Assembly: GCA_963205275.1 (NCBI GenBank)
Contig: CAUJIH010000106.1
Location: forward strand, 1-64,000
DNA length: 64,000 bases
DNA from: Verrucomicrobiota bacterium
Lineage (GTDB): Bacteria; Verrucomicrobiota; Verrucomicrobiia; Verrucomicrobiales; DEV007
Direction of reading: 5' to 3'
Made by a program: the position numbers and the translations under genes. How positions within the stretch are numbered: position 1 is the stretch's first letter; the number at the start of each line of letters is the position of its first letter. The notes below the pieces were generated by a model, which did not search any database, had not been told where the DNA came from, and was given only the letters and a program-made list of their open reading frames with translations. Positions 45,370-55,058 of this stretch are shown one piece after another.

Positions 45370-45431
45370 GGGAAGCTAGTCCCACGCTCTAAAACGTCTG
45401 AACTCGAAGAACGTTGCAAAAAAAATTCGAT

Positions 45432-47306
45432 TTATTTTTTCGATGTCTCTCCCTGACTCAGAGCCGCCTCAATCAAGCGATACCCTCGATTGACCAGCCC
45501 CACTCGATCCTCCAGTAATCCCGCAGCGAGCAAGGCCTGATCGAGCAATTGCTCCGCTGCCAGCCGAGCGAGATCGGGATTCTGCTCGCGTGCGGTAGCC
45601 AATGCGTGGACGAGTGCATGGCGCGGATTCAACTCCAGCTCTGCCTTGAGCGGGGGGAGAGCCTCTGAGGGATTCATCGCCTGCATCATCTGACGCATGT
45701 GCGCTGTCATTCCGTGCTCAGGCGGGCAGGCCGCTGCAGGGCTGCTGATCAGTCGCTTGCCGGGAGTCACTTTCTCCAAGCGGTCCGAAAACTCACTTTG
45801 GAAGAAGTCGCACAGAGAGGTCATCGCCTCCTCCGACAAGGTCTCACCCGCTTTCTCCGACGTTTCATCATCTGGTAAATCGATTCCGGGCGATGCCGCA
45901 GAGACGAGCTTCTTGCCCTCAAACTCATGCAGAGCTTGCAGCAGGTATTCGTCAACGGAATCGGTCAGGAAGAGCACCTCGATTCCTCGCGCCTTCATCG
46001 CCTCCAAGTGAGGCGCTGCCTCCACTGTCGCCCGATCAGGTCCGAGTAGGTAGTAAATGGTCTCCTGTCCCTCCTTCGCACGCAGAAGGTAATCGTCAAA
46101 GCCAATCATCCCCCCCGCATCGCCCATACTGCTCTCAAATCGGAGTAGTTTCGCCAGCCCCACACGATGATCGAAATCCGTGACGATTCCCTCCTTAAGA
46201 AAGCGAGAAAATTTCGCGTAGAACTCTTTGTATTGATCCGGTCCGCTCTGCGCCTCGCCATCAAGAAATTTCAGAAAACGCTTCGTCACCACTCGATTCA
46301 GCTTTCTCACGAGAGCGCTGTCCTGCATCGACTCACGACTGATATTCAGCGGAATATCGGCACTGTCAATCACCCCTCGCAGGAACCGCAGCCAGTCAGG
46401 AAGAAGCCCCATCGGTTTGTCGTCGATCAGAACATTTTTACAGTAGAGTGAAACTCCCGGTTCCATCTGTCCCATGCCCCAGAGTTCCGTATTCTCGGTC
46501 GGGACGAAGAGCAGCGCGTTCAGCTCAATCGGCGAGTCCGCATTGAAATGCATGTGGTAGCGCGGAGCATCGAAGGCTTTCGCTGTGAATTTATAGAATT
46601 CAGTGTATTCCTCCTCCGTGATCTCACTCTTCCGCTTTCTCCAGATCGCTTCCACCTTGTTCACCCGTTCCTCCCCGAGCAGCACGGGGAATGGAATGAA
46701 GCTCGAGTAACTCTCGATGATCCGACGAATCCGATCCGTCTTCGCAAACTCGACACATTCTTCCCGCAGCTTCAGAGTAATGCGGGTTCCTCGGGGCAGC
46801 TCTTCATCCGACGGTGTGATCTCGTATCCGGTCTTCCCGTCACTCGTCCAGACGAGACTCTCGCTTCCCGGCTTCCAAGACCGAGTGGAAACTGTCACCT
46901 CATTCGCCACCATGAACGCGGAATAGAATCCCACCCCGAATTGTCCGATCAGCGTACTCTCGCTCTTCGCTGCCTCTTCCAGATTTCGAAGAAAAGCCTT
47001 CGATCCTGAGTGTGCAATCGTACCGAGATTTTCATGCAATTCCTCGCGAGTCATTCCGAGACCCCGATCTGTAATGGTGAGTGTGTGTGCCTCTTCGTCT
47101 GCGGAGAGTTGAATTTCCAAGGCTAGCTCTGGCGAAAGCACATCAGCTTCCGTAAGCTGGATGTGGCGCATTTTCTCCAAAGCATCGGAGGCGTTCGAGA
47201 TCAATTCGCGTACAAAAATCTCCCGGTCTGTATACAGGGAGTGGATAACGATATCGAGAACTTGGCTGACTTCTGCCTGGAAGTCGTGTTTTTCTGTGGC
47301 TGACAT
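45432..47306 (-). CDS. htpG: Molecular chaperone HtpG (Hsp90)
   Basis: This 624-residue bacterial Hsp90 is an ATP-dependent chaperone in the cytoplasm. The start at the ATG at 47306 (MSATEKHDFQAEV) suits the family; the frame runs on upstream to 47390 without support. GHKL ATPase motifs: LISNASDALEK (N box), TITDRGLGM (G1) and GQFGVGFYSAFMV (G2). The middle domain has IPLNISRESMQDS with the catalytic Arg. The C-terminal dimerisation region ends in a Gln/Ser-rich tail. A terminator-like hairpin belonging to the upstream gene lies just before it. Confidence 0.97.
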   Translation of the reverse strand: MSATEKHDFQAEVSQVLDIVIHSLYTDREIFVRELISNASDALEKMRHIQLTEADVLSPELALEIQLSADEEAHTLTITDRGLGMTREELHENLGTIAHSGSKAFLRNLEEAAKSESTLIGQFGVGFYSAFMVANEVTVSTRSWKPGSESLVWTSDGKTGYEITPSDEELPRGTRITLKLREECVEFAKTDRIRRIIESYSSFIPFPVLLGEERVNKVEAIWRKRKSEITEEEYTEFYKFTAKAFDAPRYHMHFNADSPIELNALLFVPTENTELWGMGQMEPGVSLYCKNVLIDDKPMGLLPDWLRFLRGVIDSADIPLNISRESMQDSALVRKLNRVVTKRFLKFLDGEAQSGPDQYKEFYAKFSRFLKEGIVTDFDHRVGLAKLLRFESSMGDAGGMIGFDDYLLRAKEGQETIYYLLGPDRATVEAAPHLEAMKARGIEVLFLTDSVDEYLLQALHEFEGKKLVSAASPGIDLPDDETSEKAGETLSEEAMTSLCDFFQSEFSDRLEKVTPGKRLISSPAAACPPEHGMTAHMRQMMQAMNPSEALPPLKAELELNPRHALVHALATAREQNPDLARLAAEQLLDQALLAAGLLEDRVGLVNRGYRLIEAALSQGETSKK

Positions 47307-47374
47307 AGTGATAACAAATGAAATCAGAAGGAGATGAGAAATTGCGGATACGGCAATCCCGAAAAGTGGAAAAT

Positions 47375-47406
47375 GAAGAAACCCGGGCACTTGTCAAGTG
47401 TCCGGG
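47375..47406 (-). terminator. Rho-independent terminator of the Sel1-repeat gene
   Basis: Arms CCCGGGCACTT (47382-47392) and AAGTGTCCGGG (47396-47406) pair along 11 bases with one G-U wobble and a 3-base loop. On the minus strand the stem is followed by TTTCTTCATTTT. It lies between the end of the Sel1 gene and the start of htpG, so it would end transcription of the former. Confidence 0.8.
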
Positions 47407-47465
47407 CTAAGCAACTCTTTTGCGACAAAGGGATCAATCGATCAGCCTCGCCGCAGGTCTCACTC

Positions 47466-49268
47466 TTAGCGTCCTGATCCGCGAAAGAGGCTGGACTTCT
47501 TCTCTCCCGCCTCTCCCTTCGCCCCATCCTTGGCAGGAGCAGTTCCTGCCTTTGAATCTGTCGCGGGAGCATTCTGACTGGTGGGGGACGGACTCGGCGC
47601 GGTGGACGATGCCGGGGCGGTGGCTGGTGTCGCCGCCTTCACCGCAGCCGCTTCAGACGCAGCCGCAGCATCCAGTTTCTGAATCTGTTCTGGAGTCAGC
47701 TTCGCCGCTGCTTCCTTCAGCGTATTGACGGCGACTTCGTTTCCAGGAACAAGATCTGCTGCTCGCTTGAAATATTTGTAAGCGGTCTCGTAGTTCGGAG
47801 CAGGTGGCTGATCAGCGGCTACGAGAACTCCACGGAAATACAGCCCTCCCAAGCGGAGCAGAGCCTCAAACTGTGTAGGAGCATTCACCTGAGGAGCGGA
47901 TACCAGCTTCGCATACGCATCCGCAGCAACCTTCGCCGGAGTGCTGCCCTCCGGCACCGGAATCAGTCCAGATTCCGCCATCACACCCAAGCTGAGAATT
48001 CCCTCTGGCAAGCCCTGAGCAGCCGCCCTAGAAAACCACCCAGCCGCTGCGATGGGATCACGCAGAGTTCCGATTCCGTTCAGATAGTAAACGCCCGCTT
48101 TGTGCATCGCCGGGGCGAAGCCACCACCCGCAGCCTGAAGAAAGCCGGCGAAGGCCTTCGCAGGGTCCTGGTCCACGGAGCGGCCCTCTTCATAGAAAGT
48201 ACCTACATTGTAAAGAGCTAACGGCACCTGATTCCGTGCAGCGAGACGATAGAGCTCCAGAGCAGCGGCCGCATTCGGAGTCACATCAACCTTCCCATCA
48301 TTCGGATCGATATCGACTCCACGATCATAATACCCGGCCAAAATTAACTGTGCTGTTGCATCATTCCCTTGAGCAGCTCTCGTGAAATAGTCGAGCGCTT
48401 TGGGGAAATCCTTCGTCACCCCTGCCGTGCCGTTGGCATAGAGTTCACCCATCGTGCGGAGACCGGCTGGGACATTCTGATCCGCCAGTTTCGTGAACTT
48501 TTCGACCGCTGCCTTTGGATCTGCCGGGATCTGGCGAGCCCCGAATTTCTTTCCATCGAAAAGGATGGAACCAAGAGTCGCCAGCGCATTGGGATTTCCC
48601 GCGTCAGAGGACTTGTTCAGCCATTCCCAAGCCTTATCGTCGTCCGTTTTCTCTGCTCCGCCCGCTCCGAGATAGAACTGGGAAAGCTCGAACTGTGCCT
48701 GACTATCTCCATCGTTAGCAGCCTCCAGCAGCAGCGCCTCTGAGGCAACGGGATTGCGCTCTTCTCCCCCCAGACCATTCAGATAAATGGTCGCCATATT
48801 TCGTCGAGCTGCATTCAGTCCCCCATCGGCAGCCTTTTTGATAAAGCTCAGTCCTTCCTTCGACTTTTCCAGATCCTGGCTCGAACTCGCGAGAAGAAAG
48901 CCATAATTGTTCATCGCCTGGAGCTGTCCGAGATCAGCCGCCCGCTTGTAGTATTTCATCGCCTCCGGAATGGCATTCTGCCCTTGTCCCTGCTGAGACA
49001 ACATCCCCATTGCAAAAAGAGCGTCTTTATCATTTCCGTTTTCCGCGAGATCACGGAGCTTGTCGATGGCCTCCTGAAGAGTCGGAGAGGGAGTCTCACC
49101 CTTGGCCATGGCGGACATCGCCTTTTCCATGGCTTCGATCTGACCCACGGCTTCGGCGCTGGGTTTCACCCATTCATTGGTATCAATACCGAGGGCAGCC
49201 GCTCCATGCGAAGATGTCGCAAGGAAAGCCGAAAGTGCGAGAGCGATACAGAGGGGCCTCAGAATCAT
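47466..49268 (-). CDS. Secreted Sel1-like TPR-repeat protein
   Basis: This 600-residue protein starts with a signal peptide (MILRPLCIALALSAFLATSSHG). Residues 85-500 hold at least nine Sel1-like repeats, each about 36 residues with the A-x-x-x-L-G-x-x-Y motif and aromatic-glycine ends (FALSQ, AGYYDRG, YNVGTFYEEG and LGVMAESG types). The C-terminal 80 residues are low in complexity (Ala/Pro/Ser, with KAGTAPAKDG) and highly charged at the end. Sel1 repeats mediate protein interaction; in many bacteria such proteins are periplasmic scaffolds. Confidence 0.9.
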   Translation of the reverse strand: MILRPLCIALALSAFLATSSHGAAALGIDTNEWVKPSAEAVGQIEAMEKAMSAMAKGETPSPTLQEAIDKLRDLAENGNDKDALFAMGMLSQQGQGQNAIPEAMKYYKRAADLGQLQAMNNYGFLLASSSQDLEKSKEGLSFIKKAADGGLNAARRNMATIYLNGLGGEERNPVASEALLLEAANDGDSQAQFELSQFYLGAGGAEKTDDDKAWEWLNKSSDAGNPNALATLGSILFDGKKFGARQIPADPKAAVEKFTKLADQNVPAGLRTMGELYANGTAGVTKDFPKALDYFTRAAQGNDATAQLILAGYYDRGVDIDPNDGKVDVTPNAAAALELYRLAARNQVPLALYNVGTFYEEGRSVDQDPAKAFAGFLQAAGGGFAPAMHKAGVYYLNGIGTLRDPIAAAGWFSRAAAQGLPEGILSLGVMAESGLIPVPEGSTPAKVAADAYAKLVSAPQVNAPTQFEALLRLGGLYFRGVLVAADQPPAPNYETAYKYFKRAADLVPGNEVAVNTLKEAAAKLTPEQIQKLDAAAASEAAAVKAATPATAPASSTAPSPSPTSQNAPATDSKAGTAPAKDGAKGEAGEKKSSLFRGSGR

Positions 49269-49503
49269 AAGATAAGATGTGGATTAAAAGCTGTTTACAA
49301 TCAGGGAAAGGATCGATTCCGATCCATCGTCACGGGAATCCTTGTCTCTGCTTACGCAAATTGTGACACGGAAAAGCGGCGATGAGTCGGGAGGCTACGA
49401 GAAAAAGAGCAATTTGGCAAGGACAAGTTGAGAGACAAGGGATTGGTTCAGAAAGCAGCTTGAAACCCATCAAATCGAGCCCCTTTCTTCCTCTGTCCAT
49501 TTT

Positions 49504-50901
49504 TCACAAAATTTGCCGTTGCTTGGCAGAGAGATATTGCGATACGACTTCGGCGCAGAGTTGCTCTTGATCGGGGAGCGTCAGAGTTGCCCCGAGACGC
49601 CGAAGCTGTCTACCGATTTCGCGAAGATCCGCCCACTGGTAATGTCCGGCAAGACGAGTATAGATATCGGCGTCCGAGTCAGGCATGTTCTTCGGAGAAA
49701 AGATGGGCCAAGCATCCTCGGGACGAACCATGTTCACCAGAACGAGATGCTGCCGAGACACCAATGGCAAGGCCTCGAAAAACTGTTCTGCTCCCAGTGG
49801 GTCTGTAAGATCCGTGAGAACGACCAGTAGAGCGCGCCGAGAGAGACGCATCCGCAGGGCAGACATGATCTGACCGTAATCTGGAGCCACGGCTCTGGGT
49901 TCCAGAGTGTAGAGAGCATCGCGAACCAGATTGTAATGCCCTTTCCCCCGCCCGGCCCGGAGAAAGCGATCCTCGCGATCCGCAAAGCTGATGAATCCGA
50001 ACAAATCGCCCTGACGCTCAGCGACACCGGCGAGGACGAGAGCACAGTGGAGAAACTTTTCCAACTGCGTGGTCACAAACTCCTCGCCTCCCTGCGATTC
50101 CTCCAAGGTGCGGAGATCCGAAACCTCATCGGCAGGAACACGGATTTCACGGGCGCTGAGACGGGAGTGATCGACGACGACGTATATCTCCTGTGTACGC
50201 TCGATCTGATACGTGCGTGTCACTGGATGACGCCGACGAGCGGTCGCCTTCCAATCTACGTCTGCATAATCGTCGCCGAGCTGATAGTCGCGCAACTGCT
50301 CAAATTCTCGCCCTTTCCCGAGCTGTCGCATCAGGCGCATCCCGTCATTGCCACGCATGAGAAATATGGCGGCGAGCCGCCGACGCTCCGTACTCAGGTC
50401 GGGGTAAACACGAACTTCCACGGGGATCGGAAAACTGCTGCGTATCATCCAGAGTCCCATCCGCGAGCGCGTCTCTGCCTGTATGGGCCCTAGACGAAAC
50501 TGTCCCTGTCGTAGAGGGATCAGCGGATAGACAGTCGTCTGCCTCGTCACGGTGGGTAGGCTCTCCAGAAAAAGGATGCGGGGGCCGACACAACGAAACT
50601 CCGAACGAATCTCCACACCATAGCGCACATTTTTCAGGAGCGATCCCCGATTCAAAAAAACAAGAGGCAGGACGACTTCTCGCCCTTTGGTGCAACGTAG
50701 CAGTTCGGGAGATTCGACCGAGAGATTCGCTAGGCAGCGATGCGACAATGCCAGATCGACTGTAGCGAAGACTAGCACGAGCAGGATCACCAGCACCGCG
50801 ATCTGCGACTCGACACCTTCCAGCGCTACGGCGGCAGCGCAGGCAGGCACGATGAGTAAAGCAGTCAGCCAGAGGAGGGAAATGTGCGGGACAGACCGCA
50901 T
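49504..50901 (-). CDS. DUF58-domain membrane protein
   Basis: This 465-residue protein has two N-terminal hydrophobic helices (about residues 8-25 and 34-52). The DUF58 signature is clear: FEQLRDYQLGDDYADVDWKAT and the RTYQIERTQEIYVVVDHS segment, followed by a von Willebrand-like fold (VLTDLTDPLGAEQF). It follows a MoxR gene 56 bases upstream on the same strand, the near-universal arrangement. MoxR-DUF58 systems are thought to help assemble or activate cell-envelope or enzyme complexes; their exact role here is unknown. Confidence 0.92.
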   Translation of the reverse strand: MRSVPHISLLWLTALLIVPACAAAVALEGVESQIAVLVILLVLVFATVDLALSHRCLANLSVESPELLRCTKGREVVLPLVFLNRGSLLKNVRYGVEIRSEFRCVGPRILFLESLPTVTRQTTVYPLIPLRQGQFRLGPIQAETRSRMGLWMIRSSFPIPVEVRVYPDLSTERRRLAAIFLMRGNDGMRLMRQLGKGREFEQLRDYQLGDDYADVDWKATARRRHPVTRTYQIERTQEIYVVVDHSRLSAREIRVPADEVSDLRTLEESQGGEEFVTTQLEKFLHCALVLAGVAERQGDLFGFISFADREDRFLRAGRGKGHYNLVRDALYTLEPRAVAPDYGQIMSALRMRLSRRALLVVLTDLTDPLGAEQFFEALPLVSRQHLVLVNMVRPEDAWPIFSPKNMPDSDADIYTRLAGHYQWADLREIGRQLRRLGATLTLPDQEQLCAEVVSQYLSAKQRQIL

Positions 50902-50957
50902 GATCTAGAACAAAATGAGTCAGCAGACAGTAAGAGAGATGTGCTCCTGGATTTAAT

Positions 50958-51953
50958 CTAACGAGGAACAGGAACGGCTTCGAGGATCTTCTCAACCGCC
51001 TCGCGGAGCGTTACTCCCTCGATTTCATACTCAGGTCGCAACACGATCCGATGCCCCAGCACTGCGGCAGCCATCATGCGAATATCATCAGGGATCACGT
51101 AATCTCGTTCCTCCAGCGCTGCTCGTGCACGACTGGAGAGCAATAGCGCCTGCGTCGCTCGCGGTCCCGCTCCGACTAGGATGCTGTCCTGCATACGAGA
51201 CTGGCGCACGATTTCGACTGCATAGTTCAGCAAATCCTGGCTGACCCGGACAGTCTCCATCGCAGCACGCATCCGCACGATTTCAGCCTCGGCGAGCACG
51301 GCTTTGACGGCTCCGCGTTCGAGAATCAGCTCAGGAGACTGTCCACTGAGCAGCGAAGCAGCGAGCGCTCGCTCCTCCTCTGCTGTGGGATAGTCCATCT
51401 CAATACGGAGCAAGAAGCGATCCTTTTGCGCCTCCGGCAATGGATAAGTGCCTTCATATTCGGCGGGATTCTGCGTGGCGAAGACAGTGAAGCTATCGGG
51501 AAGGCGATGTGTTTCTCCGTCGATGGTGACAGATCGCTCCTGCATGGCCTGCAGTAGGGCAGACTGTGTCTTCGCCGGGGCACGGTTGATCTCGTCGGCG
51601 AGTAGAAAGGAGGTGAACACTGGTCCTTTCACCAGTCGAAAGGAATTTTCTCGCAAGTCGAAAACTCTCGTCCCTACGATATCCGATGGCATGAGGTCGG
51701 GAGTGAACTGGATACGAGAGAACTCACTGTCCAGCACGCGAGCGAGAGTGCGGACGAGCAGAGTCTTGCCGATGCCAGGCACGCCTTCGAGAAGGATATG
51801 CTGACCAGTAAAAATCGCGATTAGACACTGATCGACCACCTGATGCTGACCGATGATTACCTTGGCCACCTCTTGTCGCGCTCGGAGCAAAATTTGCTGA
51901 ATCGTTTCATTGAGGACTCCTGTTTCGTCGTTCTGGGGCGAATCTGTTTCCAT
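50958..51953 (-). CDS. MoxR-type AAA+ ATPase
   Basis: This 331-residue MoxR-family ATPase is a chaperone-like AAA+ protein. Walker A is LEGVPGIGKT, Walker B is FLLADEINRAP, sensor 1 is FATQNPAEYEG and the C-terminal lid contains GAGPRATQALLL. The ATG at 51953 is used; another in-frame ATG at 51974 would add seven residues (MCEKNHV). Together with the DUF58 gene downstream it forms the usual two-gene core. VWA-domain and TPR partners that often follow are absent. Divergent from folA. Confidence 0.93.
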   Translation of the reverse strand: METDSPQNDETGVLNETIQQILLRARQEVAKVIIGQHQVVDQCLIAIFTGQHILLEGVPGIGKTLLVRTLARVLDSEFSRIQFTPDLMPSDIVGTRVFDLRENSFRLVKGPVFTSFLLADEINRAPAKTQSALLQAMQERSVTIDGETHRLPDSFTVFATQNPAEYEGTYPLPEAQKDRFLLRIEMDYPTAEEERALAASLLSGQSPELILERGAVKAVLAEAEIVRMRAAMETVRVSQDLLNYAVEIVRQSRMQDSILVGAGPRATQALLLSSRARAALEERDYVIPDDIRMMAAAVLGHRIVLRPEYEIEGVTLREAVEKILEAVPVPR

Positions 51954-52102
51954 GACGTGATTCTTTTCGCACATCCGGCGGGATTTCTCACTCTCTTTCC
52001 ACTCGAGAAGCAGGAATTCTTATTGATCAAAGCCACCCGGACTTGCCACGAGCAGAGTGCTCGGCAGAGTTGCAGGAAAATGAAGATAGCCGACGGTGAG
52101 GG

Positions 52103-52630
52103 ATGCTCGTGATTTCTATCGCTGCCCTCGCTGAAGAGCGGATTATTGGTTCATCCAAAGGCAAAATTCCGTGGAAACTGCCTCGTGACAAGGCGCATTT
52201 TCGCGCTTGCACTGCGGGACGGTGGCTGCTGGTGGGGCGGAAGACCTACGACGAAATGACCGGATGGTTCGAGGATAGGACACCCATCGTACTGACGTCC
52301 GATCGAGAATTTCGCACGAATGTCTCCGGACATCGAGTCGCACACTCCTTGGCGGAGGCGATCGATCTGGCCAGAGGAGCAGGGGTCTCAGAACTGATGG
52401 TCTGCGGTGGGGCGCACACATACGCTACAGCACTGCCGATGACGGACCGCCTCATTCTGACTCGCATCGCACTGAAAGTCGATGATGAAAATGCCCCGCG
52501 CTTTCCGGAATTTGAGACCTCGGGAGAGTGGCAACTGATAAGCGCTGAAGAATGGCCCGCAGAAGATGGAGGTCCCGCAGCGAGGCTGGAGATGTACGAT
52601 AGAATTCGGGGATCAGACAAAATGATCTGA
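52103..52630 (+). CDS. folA: Dihydrofolate reductase
   Basis: This 175-residue enzyme reduces dihydrofolate to tetrahydrofolate with NADPH. DHFR features: the opening ISIAALAEERIIG, GKIPWKLPRDKAHFRACT (the Trp-Lys-Leu-Pro and acidic active-site region), the NADPH motif VGRKTYDEM and VCGGAHTYA. Length is standard. GAGGG abuts the annotated ATG at 52103, which is too close; a GTG at 52109, with ideal spacing, would begin MISIAALAEERIIG, the commonest form in the family, so the true start may be 52109. Confidence 0.95.
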   Translation: MLVISIAALAEERIIGSSKGKIPWKLPRDKAHFRACTAGRWLLVGRKTYDEMTGWFEDRTPIVLTSDREFRTNVSGHRVAHSLAEAIDLARGAGVSELMVCGGAHTYATALPMTDRLILTRIALKVDDENAPRFPEFETSGEWQLISAEEWPAEDGGPAARLEMYDRIRGSDKMI

Positions 52631-52670
52631 CGAATATCGGACAGCTCAGTTCTACGATTCGTGCGCAATT

Positions 52671-54128
52671 TCACAAATCGATCACGAATCCGCCTCCGAT
52701 CGTGACGGCTTTCGCTACGTCGAGCGGAACCCACCGCAATTCGTATTTCGGCCCCCAGGAGTCGCTCACTGCAAGTTCGTTGGTCGCCGTGTTGTATCCG
52801 ATAATCATGCAAATGTGAAAATTCTCGCTTGGAACCAGTTTCTTGCCCGCCTCTTCTCCTGTCGTCTTCGCTTTTTCTGTCCAAGCAGCCCAGTCGCTTT
52901 GCTGCTGTCGCTCTTCCGTCCAAGCATTCGCCAGTTTGTTATAGTCTTCGAGCGAAGCCATTTGCCACAGAACGGGGACGCCCTTGTCGATGTATCGAGA
53001 GACGGCTCGGGTGGTCAGCTTCTCTTGCAGAGTCAGATCGCTAATTCGACGAGATTTACTGCGAATGATCCGCTTTGCGTCCTCAGCGAGCTTGCTGGTG
53101 TTCGTACCTCCACCGGGGGCGGTGGCAGCGGTCGCGAGCAGATACATGTCAGCGGGGACTTTCATGTAGCGCATCGCTCGCTCAAAGGTCGCCGGAGCAC
53201 AGTATCCCTTCGGTCCTTGATTTACCATGGGGATATTCGTAATCAGGACGTCGCCATTCTCTTCGTGTTTGACATTGGCCAGAAGAACTTTACGCAACTC
53301 CTGATCATACACCTCAGACTGCTTTCCTGCTTGGTCAGCCAAGCCTGGAGGCACGATCAGGAGGTGGACATACTCGCCTTCCATTTCCGACAGAATGAAG
53401 GAGTGGCTGGCATAGTCCCATCGTTTCGCGGTGCGACGATCATCCTTTTCTCCATATCGCTGCGTGATCGCGACGCCGAAGGCTTCGCTCAAGGCCAGCG
53501 CAATGGCGGCCGCATCCCGTTTGATGGCTCCATTGAGATCGCTGGCAGATGGTAGCTCACCCTTCGACTGAAAATGCTCTTCACCCTCCCCGACTTCGCT
53601 CCCGTAGTCTCCTTTGTTGGCAAAAACCAGAGAAAATTGCTCCACCTTTCCCTGCTTGTCCCCATAAAGCACACAACTGTATGGGTGAGCGTTCAGGAAG
53701 CCGTAGTTCAACTGCGGATACAGTCGATAGCTGCTGGTCTCCTCTGTTTTTGACTCACCGGGCCATTTCAGACGCTCTGCAACCCTCTCTGCTGGCTCAT
53801 CCCACAGGGTCAGATCCGAACTGAACAGCGGATGGCCGACCGCCTGATTGACCTTCCCCAGATTCTCCTTCATCTTCGCCGTCTCTTCGGCTTTCCACGC
53901 AGAGAGTCGCTCGAAACTGGGATCATCCAGTGCTGTCAGTGGAACGGTATATGTCTGCGAGCCGAGACTAAAACTGACCTCGTTATCGGTGAGGCTGAGT
54001 GGTTCGATTTCCAGAGTGCGCCCGGTTTCCTTCTGTGTGATTTGGATCGTTCCTGCCTGTGATGATACGGAGAAGCGGATGAATCCGATTAGTAGCAGGA
54101 CGAGTAAAGGGTAACGGGTAGAAAACAT
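52671..54128 (-). CDS. Secreted C39-like cysteine peptidase
   Basis: This 485-residue protein has a signal peptide (about residues 8-25). The N-terminal 280 residues are unfamiliar: an SH3-like strand region (TGRTLEIEPLSLTDNEVSF) then a mixed region. The C-terminal part resembles papain-like C39 peptidases: a Cys in GYCAPATFERAM (about residue 308), His in NFHICMIIGYN (about 437) and an Asp in VSDSWGP, in the right order. There is no attached ABC transporter, so it is not a bacteriocin exporter. The target is unknown. It converges with folA, 40 bases away. Confidence 0.78.
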   Translation of the reverse strand: MFSTRYPLLVLLLIGFIRFSVSSQAGTIQITQKETGRTLEIEPLSLTDNEVSFSLGSQTYTVPLTALDDPSFERLSAWKAEETAKMKENLGKVNQAVGHPLFSSDLTLWDEPAERVAERLKWPGESKTEETSSYRLYPQLNYGFLNAHPYSCVLYGDKQGKVEQFSLVFANKGDYGSEVGEGEEHFQSKGELPSASDLNGAIKRDAAAIALALSEAFGVAITQRYGEKDDRRTAKRWDYASHSFILSEMEGEYVHLLIVPPGLADQAGKQSEVYDQELRKVLLANVKHEENGDVLITNIPMVNQGPKGYCAPATFERAMRYMKVPADMYLLATAATAPGGGTNTSKLAEDAKRIIRSKSRRISDLTLQEKLTTRAVSRYIDKGVPVLWQMASLEDYNKLANAWTEERQQQSDWAAWTEKAKTTGEEAGKKLVPSENFHICMIIGYNTATNELAVSDSWGPKYELRWVPLDVAKAVTIGGGFVIDL

Positions 54129-54250
54129 GACCAGACTCTCAAAATGAACCTTTCACTCTGCAACTCGCAGGGCATGGATTCATCCTAATGAAACTGATCT
54201 TCCTTTGGCAAGGATTTTTCTCGTCAGTGGAAATTTTCTATCAATTGACC

Positions 54251-54946
54251 TCAGAGCGGTTTCACTGCGATGCTCTGATAGTGGACTTCACTATCCGGAT
54301 CATGCGCCTGAATGGCGAAGGTGCCTTCGGAGACTCGTCGCCCATCGGTAGCGCCTTCTCCGGGACCGCCCTCGGGTTCGGTATAGTCAACGGTGGTCTC
54401 TCCATTGACCTGAATGACGATATGCTTTCCCCGGACGATGATGTGGTAGTCGAACCACTCTCCGTCGGTGCTAGGAGACTTCGCGCGGATCGTGTTCAGT
54501 CCTCCTTTGGGCTCCTGTTCACCTTCCTTGAGCACGACGATATTGCGGATGCCATAGAGACTCCCTGTCTTCTTCGGATCCTTGTGCGTCGAATTGACCT
54601 GACACTCGTATCCCTTAGCCGGCCAGCCTTCAGGCTGGAATTCGGTATGAAAATAGACGCCACTATTGGCTCCGGGCCAGGTTTTCGCACGGACTTTCAA
54701 CTCGAAGTCTTTGAACTTTCCCCCGTGAACATCACCGATGTAGAAGAGATGGCCTCTCGGCCCTTTCACGACTAACTCGCCGTCTTTGACTGAAAAGCTG
54801 CCGGGATTTTCCGAAGCCTTCCATCCATCGAGATTCTTTCCGTTGAACAACTCAATAAATCCGTCTTCGGCACGGAGCTTGCTGACCGAAGGCAGTGCCG
54901 CAACGAGAAGGAAAAGGAAAAGGAAACAAATACGAGAAATTTTCAT
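54251..54946 (-). CDS. 3-keto-disaccharide hydrolase-like (DUF1080) secreted protein
   Basis: This 231-residue protein has a signal peptide from the ATG at 54946 (MKISRICFLFLFLLVAALP). It then follows the DUF1080 concanavalin fold: GFIELFNGKNLDGWK, WPGANSGVYFHTEFQPEGWPAKG in parts GVYFHTEFQ and KGYECQV, GSLYGIRNI, and WFDYHIIVRGKHIVIQVNG. Members in this phylum are numerous and some act on 3-ketoglycosides; whether this one is active is not visible. It stands alone, divergent from hom. Confidence 0.92.
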   Translation of the reverse strand: MKISRICFLFLFLLVAALPSVSKLRAEDGFIELFNGKNLDGWKASENPGSFSVKDGELVVKGPRGHLFYIGDVHGGKFKDFELKVRAKTWPGANSGVYFHTEFQPEGWPAKGYECQVNSTHKDPKKTGSLYGIRNIVVLKEGEQEPKGGLNTIRAKSPSTDGEWFDYHIIVRGKHIVIQVNGETTVDYTEPEGGPGEGATDGRRVSEGTFAIQAHDPDSEVHYQSIAVKPL

Positions 54947-55058
54947 TGGATGCAGCGGACACGGAATCTGCTCGTAGAAATTTCGCAATTCCGGATACAT
55001 GCCATTCTGAAAAAGAATCCGTTTGCTAAATCACTCTGGTGATCCGTTCATAGCGCCG

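Noticed and set aside
45420-45460. AT-rich stretch after htpG as an intrinsic terminator
   Set aside because: There are A and T runs and TCGA motifs, but no stable stem can be drawn with confidence.
52671-54128. C39 peptidase as a bacteriocin processing/export system
   Set aside because: No ABC transporter domain or gene and no leader-peptide gene nearby; the protein has its own signal peptide.
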